Notes under the pieces: model-generated
Seen by the model: only the letters and a program-made list of their open reading frames with translations
Database searches by the model: none
Told to the model about the DNA's origin: nothing
Source of the DNA: Trochalopteron elliotii
Lineage: Eukaryota; Chordata; Aves; Passeriformes; Leiothrichidae
Direction of reading: 5' to 3'
Length of the DNA stretch: 64,000 nt
NCBI GenBank assembly: GCA_024734555.1
Contig: JANPWX010000054.1
Coordinates: 9,120,713 to 9,184,712, forward strand
Shown: positions 28,501 through 42,674 of the stretch, piece by piece
How the letters are laid out: each line of letters starts with the position of its first letter
Numbering within the stretch: the stretch's first letter is position 1
Position numbers and translations under genes: made by a program

Positions 28501-31500
28501 AAAGCAAGAAGCAGATACTGCTTTAAAAACCACAGAGATATGCAGGGAAAAAACTCTGGTTAGCCTACAGAGTGAGATCATTTGAACTGCGACTCGAAAA
28601 TGTGGCAAAAAATGGAAAACGCTTGTTATTTGTTCCTTTCAGAAGCATTTCAGTAGAAAACATATACTTAATGGCTATTTAGACAGTTTCACTGCTTTTT
28701 TTTGCCATCTTCTCCTAGAGGAAATAAAACCAGATTTAAAAAGGAAAGACGTTAACATTTTTTAAGAAATAAATTCCTTCTTCTGTGGTAACGACATTAA
28801 TGCCTGTAACTCTCAACTTGCCAAATTCATCTTTTTACCAAGCCTCTACTCATCTTTGTCTGATCACTCTTCCTCTTTCCCCACACCCTTTGCCATCACC
28901 TGTTGATTTTTGCTGATTGAAGCAGTGACGGAGGTGTCTGCTGCTGACCAGGAGGCTAATTGTAGCCAGCGATCCTAGCACAATTTGGATTTTTATGCTA
29001 ACACAAACTTAGAAGGCTTCATTCTCCTTCCATATAAATACAAATCTGATCTGGCTGCTGCTACTCAGTGGCAACAGTCGGGAGCAGAGGGTGCCAGGAA
29101 GGAACAAAGCTGCTTGGGAGCCGACTCATGTTTGGAGCAGGATTTTCAGCTGAATGCGTTTGTCAAACTCAACCTTTGAGCCTGCATTGATTTATTCATC
29201 CAGTCTATTATTTCCTTTCTGTTTTAATTCTTAAATACCTGTGCACTTGCACATTGAGGATGAAACAAGGAGAGTGGTAGCTCTAAGCTTTCTGAGCAGG
29301 CTCCTGGTTCCCTGTTAACCCAGGGAGTCCAGCAGTGGCCCCCAGCAGGGACAGGAGGGCTGTCCCTCCCCACCAGTGAATCTGATTGCAGCAAAGGCTG
29401 TGCTTCAAGCCTAACCTATTCCCAGAGTTTGGCCTGGCCCTAAAGAGCCAAACCTCCTTTCTCTTTGTTATCAACTTCTAACATACTTGAAATTTTGTAT
29501 ACATTTCCCTCAGCAATTTGAGATCCCAACTTCACATACTCTCATCTTCTGAAGCAGTGCAGTGTCTCCTCCAGAAGCCAACACACATCCATACAACACA
29601 TATCCAGTATAGACATCTAACATGCTTTATCCCTCCAAACATCTGTTTTGACTGCACACACAAAACCATTTTATGTGTTCTGTATGTTACTTTTCACAAC
29701 AAAACAACTGTGCCCTGATTTTTGAAATGTTCAAGCCATCTAGACAACCAGGAAATCAGAAACAATTCCTAGGTTCTTTTATAATATTTGGTTTTTAGCA
29801 AAATGTCAGTGCAAAAAGCAGATACCTATATTTCATATGTCAGAAATTAAAAGAAAATTGCATTTTTAGCACTCTACTAACTAAAGTGTTTTATTGCTCA
29901 TAGAAAGATTTTCATATTTTTGTAGCAATTTACAGCAGACAATAGGTATTGTAATCTAATCCATTGCAATTGTGTAATTTTTGACCAAATAGCTGTTGAT
30001 AAATAATGCAAGTATCACGTTATTAAATTTTTTACAATTAGGTGACTAAGAAAGCTGTTTATTGCCTTCCCTTATACCCTCTGTTAATAAGATCGTTGTT
30101 GCAGATGTTCATGTGTGCTGCATTGATGTTTAATGGTGCATGATGCTCTAGGTGGTTCCCATAACCTTGCTTTGTCTACTATGAGCTGACTCAATTGATA
30201 TGATAATAGAGAAAAGAGGTCTGAAACAAGCTGGGCTGTACTGGCACAATTTGCATAACCTTTAAATTTGCCATCACTTGATAGCCAACTGCTCCTAAAA
30301 ATTCTTATTCAGTTGTCAGCGACGACAATGTACTGTACAAACAGCATTCTGCAGTTGGACAGGTGCGGAGGGAAGAGAGGGCACGCACAGTTTACTGCAC
30401 TGTTATATTCCAGCAAGAAATGTACTTATTATCAAATTTATAAAGCCAACAACTGGAGTAGAGTTCTGCAGTTCCATTTTTCATCAATTGCTGTTAGACA
30501 CAACGCATGGCCTGGCATCTTTTCAGGTTCACGGTACAATATCACAGTGTCACATTACAAGGGACATAAATATTTGGTTCCATAGACTCCTCTCTGATTT
30601 AGTTTTGACTGCTAATCACTGGGGCAGGCAGAAGAATCAGGACGGATTAGGAGGGCAGTGGGGGGCACAGGGTAGCAAACTACAGCAAACAAAATCAGGG
30701 TATGCAGCCTCCCGAAGTTTAAAGCTGGTGTCAGACTACTCTGTGCATTCTTTTTGAACAAACATTAGTATTATATCATTCAGTAGGTATAGCCAAAACA
30801 TAACAATATAAAACCAGACCATGTTTACCCTATTCACTAAATCTGCTGTCTGTATATACTCTATGCCAGGTCTGCTTACTTTACTGTCTTTATTATTCAT
30901 AACAAAGAAAACAGTTATGGTGAAAATAAGACAGAGGCTACTCTAATTCAAATGGCATCAACTACGTAACCACATAAACATTATTTTTGGCATCCATATC
31001 TTAACTGCCACTACACAGTCTATAATATGCTCAGGTGTGTCAAGGCCAGATCATTGGTATCAGACTGACATGCACAGCCTACTTTTCATATATGGCATTT
31101 AAATAATTTCCACTTTGCAGTATCTCTAAAACCTACTGTGGAAATCACTGAGCCAAAGTGATCATAAAATCTCACAAATCTATTTTTAGACAATTAACCA
31201 TTTCAAAGCACTCCAATTAACCTCCTACATGCCCTCAATGTTCATTCTGTCATCTTACACAAAATAAAGTCCAAGCCCCTGAAGTCAGGCATAGCAGGAC
31301 CTATTCAAATCTCCCCTTTGTCTACTTTTTTCCACTAGCCAGGATCTCTGCTCTGTCCCTCCTGGAGCTAAGGATTTGTATTCCATTCAGCCATCTATTT
31401 CCCACAACTTTTACTGTCTGAAAGTGGATGCTACAGCAGAGAAACTTCTAATCAAAGGGTCAGTTCCTTCTGTTAATTTTCATCCAGGGGCACCATACAT

Positions 31501-33580
31501 ACCCGCATTTTACTCTCCTTCCATTCTGTGCAATTATTCTATAGAGACTATTTGAGCAGGTGAAGATTAGAGGCTTGGAAACATAAGTTCCATCATTTAT
31601 GGCAAAAGCATGACATGGGTAGCTACAATTTAAACTTTTCTACAATGTTCATTCAACTGTAATCACAAGATGGGAAATAAAATCTCTAAATTAGAGATGA
31701 TGGGCTACCAGAGTCTGTAGGGCACCCTCTGAGTACAGATTCTGCTGTTCAAACTCCTCTGTGATGATTTGTTATGAAGTGAACTGGTGCCAAGTAAAAA
31801 ACAGGCTAACACTGCCAAAATAATGGAAAAGAACATCTCCTACAGAAGATAATCTGCCTAGGTGCCAGTGGTCAGAGGGTGCAGTTCTTTGTGTCTCTCA
31901 CTTCTACCACACCACAAAGAAGACACCTCCAGATAGCATGTGTTATCAAATCTTTCAGCTTACATGAAGTTTGCTTTTTCTATAACCTCTAGATAGACTA
32001 CAAAAATTGAATGGCAGATTCCAGACAAGGTACAACACATGATGAGACAAATGGATCACTATAATCCATTAATATTCATGAATGTTTTAAGTTCTCCATG
32101 ACCATAATCAATAGCCAATGAAGTTAATGAGATCTTTCCATTGATTTCAAAAGACACAGGGTTAAGCCTCACAGACAACAACATGGCATTCTCTCAAGCA
32201 CTCCAGCTGATGACATACACTTTGATAATTTACCTCTTCCCATCCAGAATTTCAGGAATAAATAAGAGATGCTATCTTATTTCAAACTGGTTTTGTGGAA
32301 TGAGCAATATACCATTACAAAGGTCCATATGAAGCATTTAGTACCTTAAATCGAAGAGCAGTCGAGGCCACAGTAGTTACCCATGTTAATGCCAGTATGA
32401 GATCCATAAATAAGACAACTGTTATTTATTTAAGGAAACACAGCTCCTCCCAAAAGGCTGAGATTTTGTTTTGTTTTAACTTTGGGCCCTGGAAAGCAGT
32501 GATTCTAACTCTTATGTCTTCTAACATATGGAAGCCCATCCAATAGATTTAAACATTGATAAGTAGAGTTTTTAGTTCAAACTGGCCTTGACCTTGGGCA
32601 GTGCAATGTTATCTGAAAACCATTAATGGTCTGAAACTAAAGGAAAAGCTCATTAATAAAAGCAAAACCATACAAAGGTACAAAGGCAAAACAAAAAAAA
32701 ACAACAACCCCAAAACAACAAAAAAGGGAAGTTTTATTAAAACTATTGATCCTGACCTAGGGCACTACAGACATTGATCTTCCCACATCTCCACAGGAAA
32801 AAAAAAAGTTAAGCCAACAAATTATTGATCTATTATGAAACCTGCTGAACAAGCCATACATTTAATTTCTTACAATGAAAAAAATAATCACACCAAATTA
32901 GGATACGGAGAAAATCTATTTCTCAAAAATTATTGGTAAAAAAATAATATTGGATTAATTTCATAAAACAGACATCCTGTTAGTATGATTCAACCCTAAA
33001 TGTTGGGAGGTGAGAAGTGTATGCACTGTAAACCTTTAAAGCACAGGTTTCAGATTTCAACTCACTAAAGCATATGTTTTCAAGGGAAAATGGCTAGTGT
33101 CCAATACTGAATATTGCAGGAACATCGAATGAATGCACAGAAAAGGACAATGGTGAACTTTAAACTTAAAGCACAAATTTAATTACAAGTGTCTAATTAT
33201 TATTTTCTATGAAACAGAATACTATAGATTTTGATTTTCTTCAGTTTTTCCAAAAACTCAGAAAGATATATTTAGACTGACATAACATTGTAGATGTAGA
33301 AACAGTTGCTGAAAAACTGAAAGTCATCAGAATTCCATGTTTTGTGTACATGGAGATGGGTAGGTAGGTGTCATTTTCAGAAAACAGGGATAACCTTCAC
33401 AAAGTTGCATCAATTACCTGTATATGTGAAAAACATAATTTAAATTTGGAAGGCTGTTCCACTTCCAGTGCTTCCCAATTACTGATTCTGCTGTTTCACC
33501 ATTCTTTTCATTGAGTTCTATAATAAAATAGGTGGTTTTCAGCATATGAGATAACAGAGTTTGCTCCCCTTCTGTGGCTC

Positions 33581-33620
33581 TGTCCCTGTATTCTTTGCTC
33601 TGTCCCTGTATTCTTTGCTC
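33581..33620. repeat. Perfect 20-bp tandem duplication
   Basis: TGTCCCTGTATTCTTTGCTC occurs twice with no spacer (33581-33600 and 33601-33620), with TTTGCTTTGC following. The lack of mismatches suggests a recent slippage event. Confidence 0.95.
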
Positions 33621-34435
33621 TTTGCTTTGCAGACATCATTCTACAGCACTATCAGCCAACGTTGAAGCTACTTCTATTCCAACTTTGGAACTAGAGTCTT
33701 TGTCGCTAGATGGAAATTCAAACAAAGCATCATGTTTTATGCCACAAAGTGAGGCTCCACAGCAGCTTCAGCTACTTTGCAGATATGAGGTCTCATCCTT
33801 GTCTCCTCCCATGGCAAATGCTGCACACTCCCCTCCCGTGCTGGCACCAGCACTCATCTGGACACTGCAAGGGACTGGTCCACAGCACTCAACACCTCCC
33901 CAGGCAGGTTTCTGCCAGTCTGGGCAGGATGAGGAACTGCCCCATGTGGGTGGAGGAGAGCTGGCAGGGTGGGAGGAAAAGTAGGGGATGGAAATGTATG
34001 TCCTAGGAGGAGCCATCAACTTCTGATTTTACTCTCAGTTTAAAATTGCCGTGGACCAAGTCTCAGAATCTTGTGCTCTGAGGACAGAGCCATTCTAGCC
34101 ATAGAATGTGTAAGGTGAACCCTCATTTGTTCCATGACTGCTCAGAAGAGTAGGAGCCTGCTTTGGTAACCACAAGGCTCAACTACTACCATTCTCCCTT
34201 CTCAAGATTTGTGACAGGCAGTTCTGTTGCTTCATGGTTTGAGCCAACAGAATAATAATGTACTGATGTAACATTTTCTGAATAAACACCTCACAACTCA
34301 CTCAGGTTGCAAGTAAAATGATACCAGTTCTTATGTATTACAGCCATTACAGCAGACACCAGCAATTTATTATAAGTTAATTCTGTGTGGGTGCTCTAAT
34401 TGATGAATAATATCAAAGGGAAGGCCTCATTTCTT

Positions 34436-34450
34436 AAAAAAAAAAAAAAA
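34436..34450. repeat. Poly(A) tract, 15 bp
   Basis: Uninterrupted A run about 400 bp left of the L3-like remnant. It is not evidently its tail, since that element points right. Confidence 0.9.
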
Positions 34451-34864
34451 GGTAAAAAATAAAGGCAGTCTATAGGTACTTTCTTTCCAGAAAAAGAATG
34501 CTTATTTGGGATTTAACAGCACCTGAATCAGTATCTTACTGTAAATTCACTCAATTTTGGTCTCCAGAGTGAAGCAAGAAAGGCCTCAAGTGATTTAAGA
34601 GGTGGCCTTACCATAATCCCCCTGCCTAAGTCCAGTTTCAATGCTAACTGTGTGTACCTGCTCTGGGGTAGCATTTCCTGCCTATATACACCATTTCTGA
34701 GGGAGCTCTACAGTACAGCAGGCACCATCTTCTTCTGAGATATTTAGATTCATTTGGGATAGTAGAAACAAAAGTTGAGTGTGAAGAACGGCAAAAGTGT
34801 CCAAGATTAATGGGCTACAGATTTCTTTGTCAATCAATGTAAAAAAGGTGCCCATTTAAAAAAC

Positions 34865-35340
34865 AATCAGGCTTTAAATACACAGTGATAGGGTCTAAAT
34901 CACAAATTACCACACTGGCAAGGAAATTTGAAGTTATAATAGATAATTCTATGAAAATGTCAGACCAATCATAAGTGGCAGCCAGAAAAGCAAGTAAACT
35001 GTTAGGAACTATTAAGAGAGGAATACAGAACAAAGGAAACAACAAAATCAAGCCACTTCGTAAATTCCTCGGGAACTTGCAAGTTGAACATTCTGGTTCC
35101 CCCATTCACAAAGACTAAGCAGACCTGCAAAAGGGTGCAGTGAAGGGTGGCTCAGAGTGTCAGAATGATGGATCAAACACAGAACAAGTAAACAGAATAT
35201 GAAAAAAGTCGTGGAAAAAAGACAAGTGCAGGGAAGATAAGCAAGAGTTCTTCAAAATCAAAAGTAAAAAGACATCGTACATGGTATGATTATGGACTGG
35301 CCGTGCAATACAAGCAGTTGGAGGCAGTCAGGAACACTCC
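34865..35340 (+). mobile_element. Ancient CR1/L3-like LINE remnant (reverse-transcriptase C-terminal region)
   Basis: Going right, the segments CAGTGATAGGGTCTAAAT, ATAGATAATTCTATGAAAA, AAAGCAAGTAAACTGTTAGG, AACTATTAAGAGAGGAATA and CTTGCAAAAGGGTGCAG-like text follow the order of the old amniote CR1/L3 ORF2 C-terminal region. With frame slips it encodes pieces such as ARKASKLLGTIKRGIQNK, the counterpart of the family's AVKKANRMLGIIKKGI-type segment. It is heavily decayed, with stops and indels. It differs from the other CR1 copies in the window, which resemble younger avian subfamilies. The boundaries are approximate. Confidence 0.65.
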
Positions 35341-38300
35341 TAAGTGTCTGAATCTGAACAAATAAAGGGATGTATTTCTTTACATAACACAGACTCTCTG
35401 ACACTCATTATCACTAGACATGTATAATAAAATTCTTCTCTGGCCTATTAAGCACAAAGATAACATCTCCAGTTCACAAATCCCCAGGCAACATTTTGCT
35501 GGAGTGTAACATGGAACTATTACTCCAGATTTGCTCTGGTTTTATCCTCTTTTCAAGTTCCCACTGTTGTACACTTGTAAACATCACATTAGAGACAGAC
35601 CTTTGGTCTGCCTCAGTCCTGCTTCTACTCTTTTACTCTGTATTGCCACTCCAATATTACATAATTTCTACTACCTAAGCAGTGAATTTGTCTATTAACA
35701 GCTATGTCTCCAAGAATCCTTTTTAGAATTACAGTATAAAAACTGAATTCCTAAATCTATGTACCTGTATCTGAGAAACAAATACAGAAATTCTTCCATG
35801 GAAGAATAAATACAGCCTACTTCTAAGGAATGGAGTAGGGGCTCGTATTTTTTGTCCTTTAACAAACACACATTTTTCCACAGCTTAAAAGGGTAATTTT
35901 TCCTCAGAATTGTAGAATGTAAACTCATTGTAGCACATGAAGTCGGAGCTAGGTTTGATATTCCTTACTACAAGTGATTATACATGAAAAAGAGATTTCC
36001 CATCTTCACTCTCAATTTCCTGGCTAAATTGGTGTATTGACACAGTAGACTAGAGAAGACATTCTTCTCTTAAATCAATATGAAATTATTTAAGCACACA
36101 CATGTGCCTATTTACATATGTGTATACACATTCTTGAGGTGCAACAGTTGGTACACTTTAAAGTCCAATGAAGATACCTGTATGCAGGAATTTAGGTTTT
36201 AATAATTGTGTTTCACCTGTCTAATAAAATGCTCAGTCTTCTTCTCCCATGCATCATAAAAGCATGAATGGTCTCAGTTACAAAAAAGTATTACCAGCTT
36301 TGCTATTCATTAATCCCTATCAACAAATGTTAATTATTAATTTAGATTTTGTGGTTTCCTAAGACACAAATAAACTGAATATTTTGGGCTTTCTGGCTCA
36401 CTTGTTAAGCCATTAGGGGACTAAAATGTCCTTTTTTTTTTTCTAAATCCACTTTTGGTTTTGAAATTTTCCTTTCTATTTGTCAATATAAATAGATAGG
36501 GAAGGGTGAAAGTGTGTAACTGTGTGAAAAAGAGAGGACATGGTAATAAAACTCAGCTACTGTTTCCCTGGGTCCAAAGCACTACTTTGGTTTGTATAAA
36601 TGCATAGGAAGCCTAGTTAATGAAAAAAGGGCTAGTAAAGGTTTTCCTGTCTGAAAGGCCAAGCATGAAAGCTGTAAGCAAGGAAAAAAATAACATCTTT
36701 TCTTGCTTCTTAGAGAAGAACACATTACAGTCAGTAACTCACAGAAGAGGAGATGCAAACAGACCCACCATAAAATGTCAGCAGTGTCAATAGTATTAAA
36801 TACTTGTATGTTTTATTGATAGGCTTACAGGGTAACATGTTGGTCTGTGATTGCAGCACAACCTGACAAAGAAAACCTACTGACCTCTGCTTAGAGTGAG
36901 CTATATGCTTGAATATCAGCCCTCTTCATTCCCCTCAAAAAGCACACCTCATCACGGTGTTATGATCTGACAATGGCTCTTAAAATCTCTCATTACCACA
37001 ACTATGATAAACCTTCTTAAAGAAAGGGTTTTTAAAAATCTCCTGAAATACTTAAGATGTAGCAAATACTTACCAAGTAAAAGGAGTTTTATAATTCACA
37101 AAACAATAGAATTTAAAAATTCTATTTTAATTTAGATCAGGTTTTAGTTCTGTTCCAACATAGAAACTTTTGATTTATGAGCATATCTGCAGATATTACC
37201 ATAAGAACCGTTGTACTGGGTGACACCAACACCCATATAGCTCAGTCTTCTGTTTCTGATAACATGTAGAGGCAAATGCCTACTGTGGCTTCAATATCAG
37301 GATCCTGGTAGGCAGGGTCTAAAATCTGGTAACATTGCAATTTTATTGTGACATATTAACTTGGCTACACTGCACGGACTTTAATTTATGGATGAGATCA
37401 AACAACAGTGATAACACATAGAAATCTACAAAACTATCTCTGCATGCACTATGTGGTCGGTGCAGTAATGACGTTTTAAGATGAACCTCTCTCTTTTTAC
37501 CACATTTGCCAGGACTGCTAATAGATTCCCTGAAATATCTCAAGTAATGTGTCCCAAAAAATGAAGATTTAAGTGGTTAGTAAGCTTGACCTGAGCTGGC
37601 TTTAATGCTTGAATCCTTAGAAAAATCCATTTTTACTGCCATAGTCTAGCAAATGAGGTTATTACAAACATGCCCTTAAATAGAGGTGGTCCTGCAAACA
37701 CCAGGGGGAAAAAAGAACGGAAAATTCTATGTTCACCCCTGAACATGCCAGATTTCATCATTCATAACTTGAAAAATGCTGAAGTGATTTTCTTTAAATT
37801 TGGATTGTTTTTCTTTCCTCTATTAAAGCTATAAAACAAGCCAAGTTTAAAGTTTGTAGCTTCAGCTGTTCTTGAATTATGCAAATATTTCAATATAAAA
37901 GCATTTTCCACTGCTGAACTGATTTTGCTCAGACTTTCTGAAGATTTCCCTTTGGGCCAACACCAGTCATAAAATGTATCTGACTAAAAGTAATTTGTTT
38001 AAAACTGTTATGAGCAACTCTGTAAAAGGGACAGCTTTCACAGCATTTGATTCTGACAAACATTAGAGCACACATATAGATAGGACATATATGTTCCTGC
38101 CAGAGCTTGTGATTTTTGGTGCATTTCTTAAAAAGCTCCAGCTGCTGAAATCAGGAGACCGCACATGTCCATTCACTTCCCCTGCTCTCTCTGCTTGTGT
38201 ATTTCTTGTGGTTACAGAAAAAAGTCTTGAAATGTCAAATGTATAAGCTTAGTCAAACCTCAAAACTTAGTCAAACCCAGAATCTCAGGCCTGCTAAGAG

Positions 38301-38680
38301 GAATATCCTGGAATAAAGCTGTGGTAGTGGGATCAGAGTCTTGATAGCCAAGTAATTCCCAGGACAGCTGAGGAGCACCTGCACAAGAAATTAACCCAAT
38401 ACTGTTCCTCAAACAAACTTTTTCTGAGCAAGTCCAAAGATCCCATTTTCAGTTACCAGTCCCTTTCCCTAGGCATAATCCTCTGTGCTGAAAGGTTTTG
38501 TCACTCACAGGCGGGTTTTTCCAAGAGAGTTGTATTAAAATTCAGTCATGTTGGGGATTAATGATAGGGAAAATTACAATCTTTTTGTCCATGCTCATTC
38601 TTAAGGTCATTGAGAAGGTCCAACACCTCCAAGTCTTTCAGTAAAAAGATAAAATTCAACATCGCCAAAAAATGCACCTC

Positions 38681-38853
38681 TGGCTGCCCAGAGAGGCTGC
38701 ATATATTCCCAGCCCTGGAAATATTCAAGGTCAAGCTGGACAAAACTTTGAGCAACTTGTTCTAGCTGGACATGTCCTATTGCATTGTGGGGGGTAAGAG
38801 TAGGTGACCCTTAAAGGTTCCTTCCAACTCAAACCATTCTACAATTCCATGAC
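38681..38853 (+). mobile_element. CR1 LINE 3'-end fragment
   Basis: It begins with TGGCTGCCCAGAGAGGCTGC, the well-known end of CR1 ORF2 and start of its 3' UTR. It continues through CCAGCCCTGGAAATATTCAAGG and ends with AAGGTTCCTTCCAACTCAAACC followed by imperfect ATTCTACAATTCCATGA repeats, the CR1 terminal octamer-type repeat. It is 5'-truncated, and the start of the match could extend slightly left. Confidence 0.88.
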
Positions 38854-40134
38854 ATGGAGAGGAAAACCTCACACCACAATAATTTGCTTGTGCTCAGTGG
38901 AGTCTTATTAGAAGGTGACAGTTAATTTAGGCAACACTTCATCTGCCACAGCTCCTGGATGCCACTCCTAAACACTCCTTTCCTTCCCTCTAAAACACAC
39001 TGATCACACTCAGCTTGAATTTGAGCTTGCCTCTTCCTCACAATGACAGACAACAGGAAGGAAGGGGAGAGAAAAGGGGCCTTGGGGCTGGAGTACTGTG
39101 ACAGAGCAGATACGAACAGACAGCAGAAAGACCCAATGCACTCCACGGTAAAGACAGAGAAATTTTTCCTCTGAAAACACAAATAATTCTGACAGCCAAA
39201 GAAAGTGGACTGACAAATGGGAATGGCTTAGATTGAGACTGCTGATGCAGTTTTTGCTTCTTACTCTTTCCATGATCTGCTCCAGCTGCACGGACCTCTA
39301 AGCTGTCTCTCAAATCCATACCTGACTGCCTACAGCTTATGGTCTGTTTGAGGTGAGCCACCAGTATTTTTGGCTGACATTAAAACAATGTTGTATAAAT
39401 TGCAGCAATTCATAACATGACTAAAAATCTTAGCAGCATAGCTAGGCCAGATTTTTGGAGGAAGGTGTTTTTTCATCTGTCTCAGTCTAAGCTCTCTCTC
39501 TCATATGCAAGAACTATATTCTCCAATCTGTTTGGTCAATCTTTTCTTTTGGTAATAAGCTGCGCTGTTCTGCCCTTTTTCTGCTCCTACAATACCTGTT
39601 GATACTTCCATTCTCTGGAATGCCCAGGAATCAAGACTATTGCCACAGTCCCCTCCACATGTAATGACCAGCTGTATCTGGCCTTCGTATCACACACACC
39701 TCTACCTTGCCCTAGAAAGTCCATGTCAAAGTTTCAGCATGCATCATTCTGTGCCCCTTCATGAATGGCCTGGCAATCTGCAACAACCTCTTTTAACCAT
39801 CTTATTTCCTCTCCTTACAGCCAGAACTGTATGCAAGCATATCCCCTCATTATTTCCATAACCTGATCCTCATCTGACTTACACATAACTCTTCAAAGAG
39901 GTGCACCCTCCTCTTGCAACCCAACCCCATGGCTGCCTTGGCTTGGAACATCCTTAAGAGAGCCTTTGACAGCAGACAGAGCTCTGTTACAGATGTCCTC
40001 ACAGCCTCTGTGCTGCCTGTCTCATTTTCCATGCATGGGGGCAGGGGGAAAGGGAAGGAGGATGCAGGTGGCCATCTGCCTGTGACTCTTCTCAGAGCAC
40101 AGCCTGATCCAAGCCAGACACAGTGGGCCCTCCT

Positions 40135-40370
40135 GGTTGCCAGGACGCTGGTGACTCATATCCACCTTGCCACTGGCCAGCATCGTCAGGTCCCTTTCCA
40201 CAGCACTTCTCTCCAGCCTCTCCTTCCCCAGTCTGTGCACGCAGCCAGGGCTGCCCTGTCCCAGGTGCAGAATCCAGCACTTGCCCTTGTTAAACTTCAT
40301 ACAGTTGATAATTGCCCATTTCTCTCATTTGTCAAGGTCTCTCCACAATCTGTCGAGGTCTCTGCATAAA
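40135..40370 (-). mobile_element. CR1 LINE fragment, reverse-transcriptase remnant
   Basis: On the minus strand, around 40300 downward, a continuous frame reads MKFNKGKCWILHLGQ and then RLGKERLERSAVERDL, which is the CR1 ORF2 segment usually of the form MKFNKGKC.VLHLG....RLG...LE.S..EKDLGVL. Just upstream (40300-40360), DLDR-like residues match the preceding LINE segment. Similarity fades below about 40140, so the copy is truncated or rearranged there. The open frames on the opposite strand across this region are shadows. Confidence 0.8.
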
Positions 40371-42341
40371 TATGTTGTTCAACATAATAAACATGTTGCT
40401 CTTATTATTGGTAACCTGGACAAAATATAAAGCAGAAGGTATGAACAAGCATACCCAAATCCATAGCTGACTTTGCAAATACTATTTTAATCTAGGCACA
40501 AGCTCTTTGAGACTTTACCATTCCCTTGGAAAGGCAAGATAAACAAGTACACACAGCCTGCTCTTTCAAAAACCGTACTCCCGTGCATTAGAAGAAAGAA
40601 AATAATTTTATACTGGTAACTCCTAAATGTAGTAATTCTTTTAAAGATCATTTAAAAACTTCTATACTTTTCACTGCAGGTTTGAAATCTAGACCTGGTT
40701 AGTTCTGAAATAAGTGTGTTAGCAGCACTCTATGCCATTCTGTGGTATCATCATATGCTAAATTAAGGGACACACTTTCCTTCTTTCATTATTATTTTAA
40801 TGTGAGGAGGTGGGAAAAAGATGGTCCACACCAAAGGAAAAGGGGGAAAACAATAACAAATCGGTATGTCTTTCGAGAATTGCCCCACAGGCCAAACATT
40901 TTTATGTTCTTAATCATTATTAAATGACTTAACATGACACACAGAGCCTGGCGAATGATTGCATCCTGACACAAGAACGAATTACAAATGAAATGAAAGA
41001 TCAAGCTGTATTAGAGGACTGCCTCTGGGAAATGAAAATCTTTAATTCTCTTTTATTATTGACATTTATTTGGCTGCCATGAATAACAACATAGCAAAGA
41101 GATTCAGCTATGCTTGTGCACTGAATAGCTTATCCCACGGCTCAAAACTGCCTTAACATTTATCATGTTTGCTTTTGTAGCTGACACCATTGCATACAGT
41201 CTCTATCCATCTCACATTTATCATGCATATAAAGTGCATTCTCTAATTTAAGTTCATTTCATAGCGAACAAACAGCTAAGATTAGCAAGTGTCAGTCCTC
41301 AAATAAGCTCCCGGTTGTAAAAATATCAAAGAAGGGATTAATGGATTTGTTAACAACTCCAGTTTGAAGAATAAAAAAAGTACTCAGTGAAAATTAAATA
41401 AGAGCACAGGAGGGTTACATATAAGATTTAGGTTTACTACATTATTACCAGCTCATGTATAAAAACATTTTTATGCTGCTATTTTTCAGTCAACTGTACA
41501 ATACTCAAGTGGAGTGCCTCCACATGGGCTGTTCACATTAGGCAGTAACTTCCTGGAAGGAACACTTCCATCATCATTCAGTGAGATACACATACCCAAC
41601 TCTCAGTGACTGGTTTCTATTTCCTTTAAAACAGTTTGTAGCTAAAAAATAGGGGAAGGAGCAAACTATTGAAGAAATCATTCAAACTGCTGCTAGGAAT
41701 GATCTTTACAGCAGTGACACACCTGCTTAGTGCCTAGCTCTGAAGCCACAGTCTGAAGCCAATTCCGATTTTGAGGCAAATATCGTATGAGTAAGCACCA
41801 GTCCCTCAGGTGCAAAGCTTCCTCTACTTCACTTCATTTCCAAGGGAGGAATTCAGCCCAGCCTAATAACTTACCTTGTGATGGAATGAACTACTAAAAT
41901 GGCTCACCACAGCACATGTTTTTAATAGCTTTATTTAGTCTAGAAGCATAGGTGGACAGAATTAAAGAGACTGTCAAAAGGTAGGCAGTCATGTTTACAA
42001 TGCTAAAATTTGTGCATCGTACATCATCAATTTAGACAGCAGAAATTCCTTGTATCCTTGCTAGAACACCTTTTTCCCATGTACTCCTTTGAGAATTGAA
42101 GAGCAGACGGCTGAGAAAAGCTAAAGTGAGACTTTCTGCTCAAAGCAAAAAAAGCCTGGAAATTCACTTAGTACTGGATTTCACTTTCCCCTCTTTGCAA
42201 ATGTTTAAATATACTACACTGTTGCACAGCTGTTCTCAGCAGGCACAGTGTATTCTTGTTTGCAGCAAAGATGGCTACACAGATAAAATCTCGAGTCATA
42301 AAAATCTGAGTAAAACCAACTGGATCAATATTTGAAATCTA

Positions 42342-42674
<333 letters not shown>

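Noticed and set aside
33574..33984. 136-codon open frame on the plus strand
   Set aside because: Starts across the 20-bp tandem duplication, has low-complexity Ser/Pro/Leu composition, and overlaps open frames in two other readings, which points to local GC content rather than coding.
38922..39361. Three overlapping minus-strand open frames next to a CR1 end
   Set aside because: Several frames are open together, no similarity was recognised, and there is no LINE-type motif. Possibly an unidentified old repeat, but not supportable.
39914..40369. 151-codon open frame on the plus strand
   Set aside because: Its right half is antisense to the CR1 reverse-transcriptase remnant, and the left half is unrecognised GC-richer sequence.
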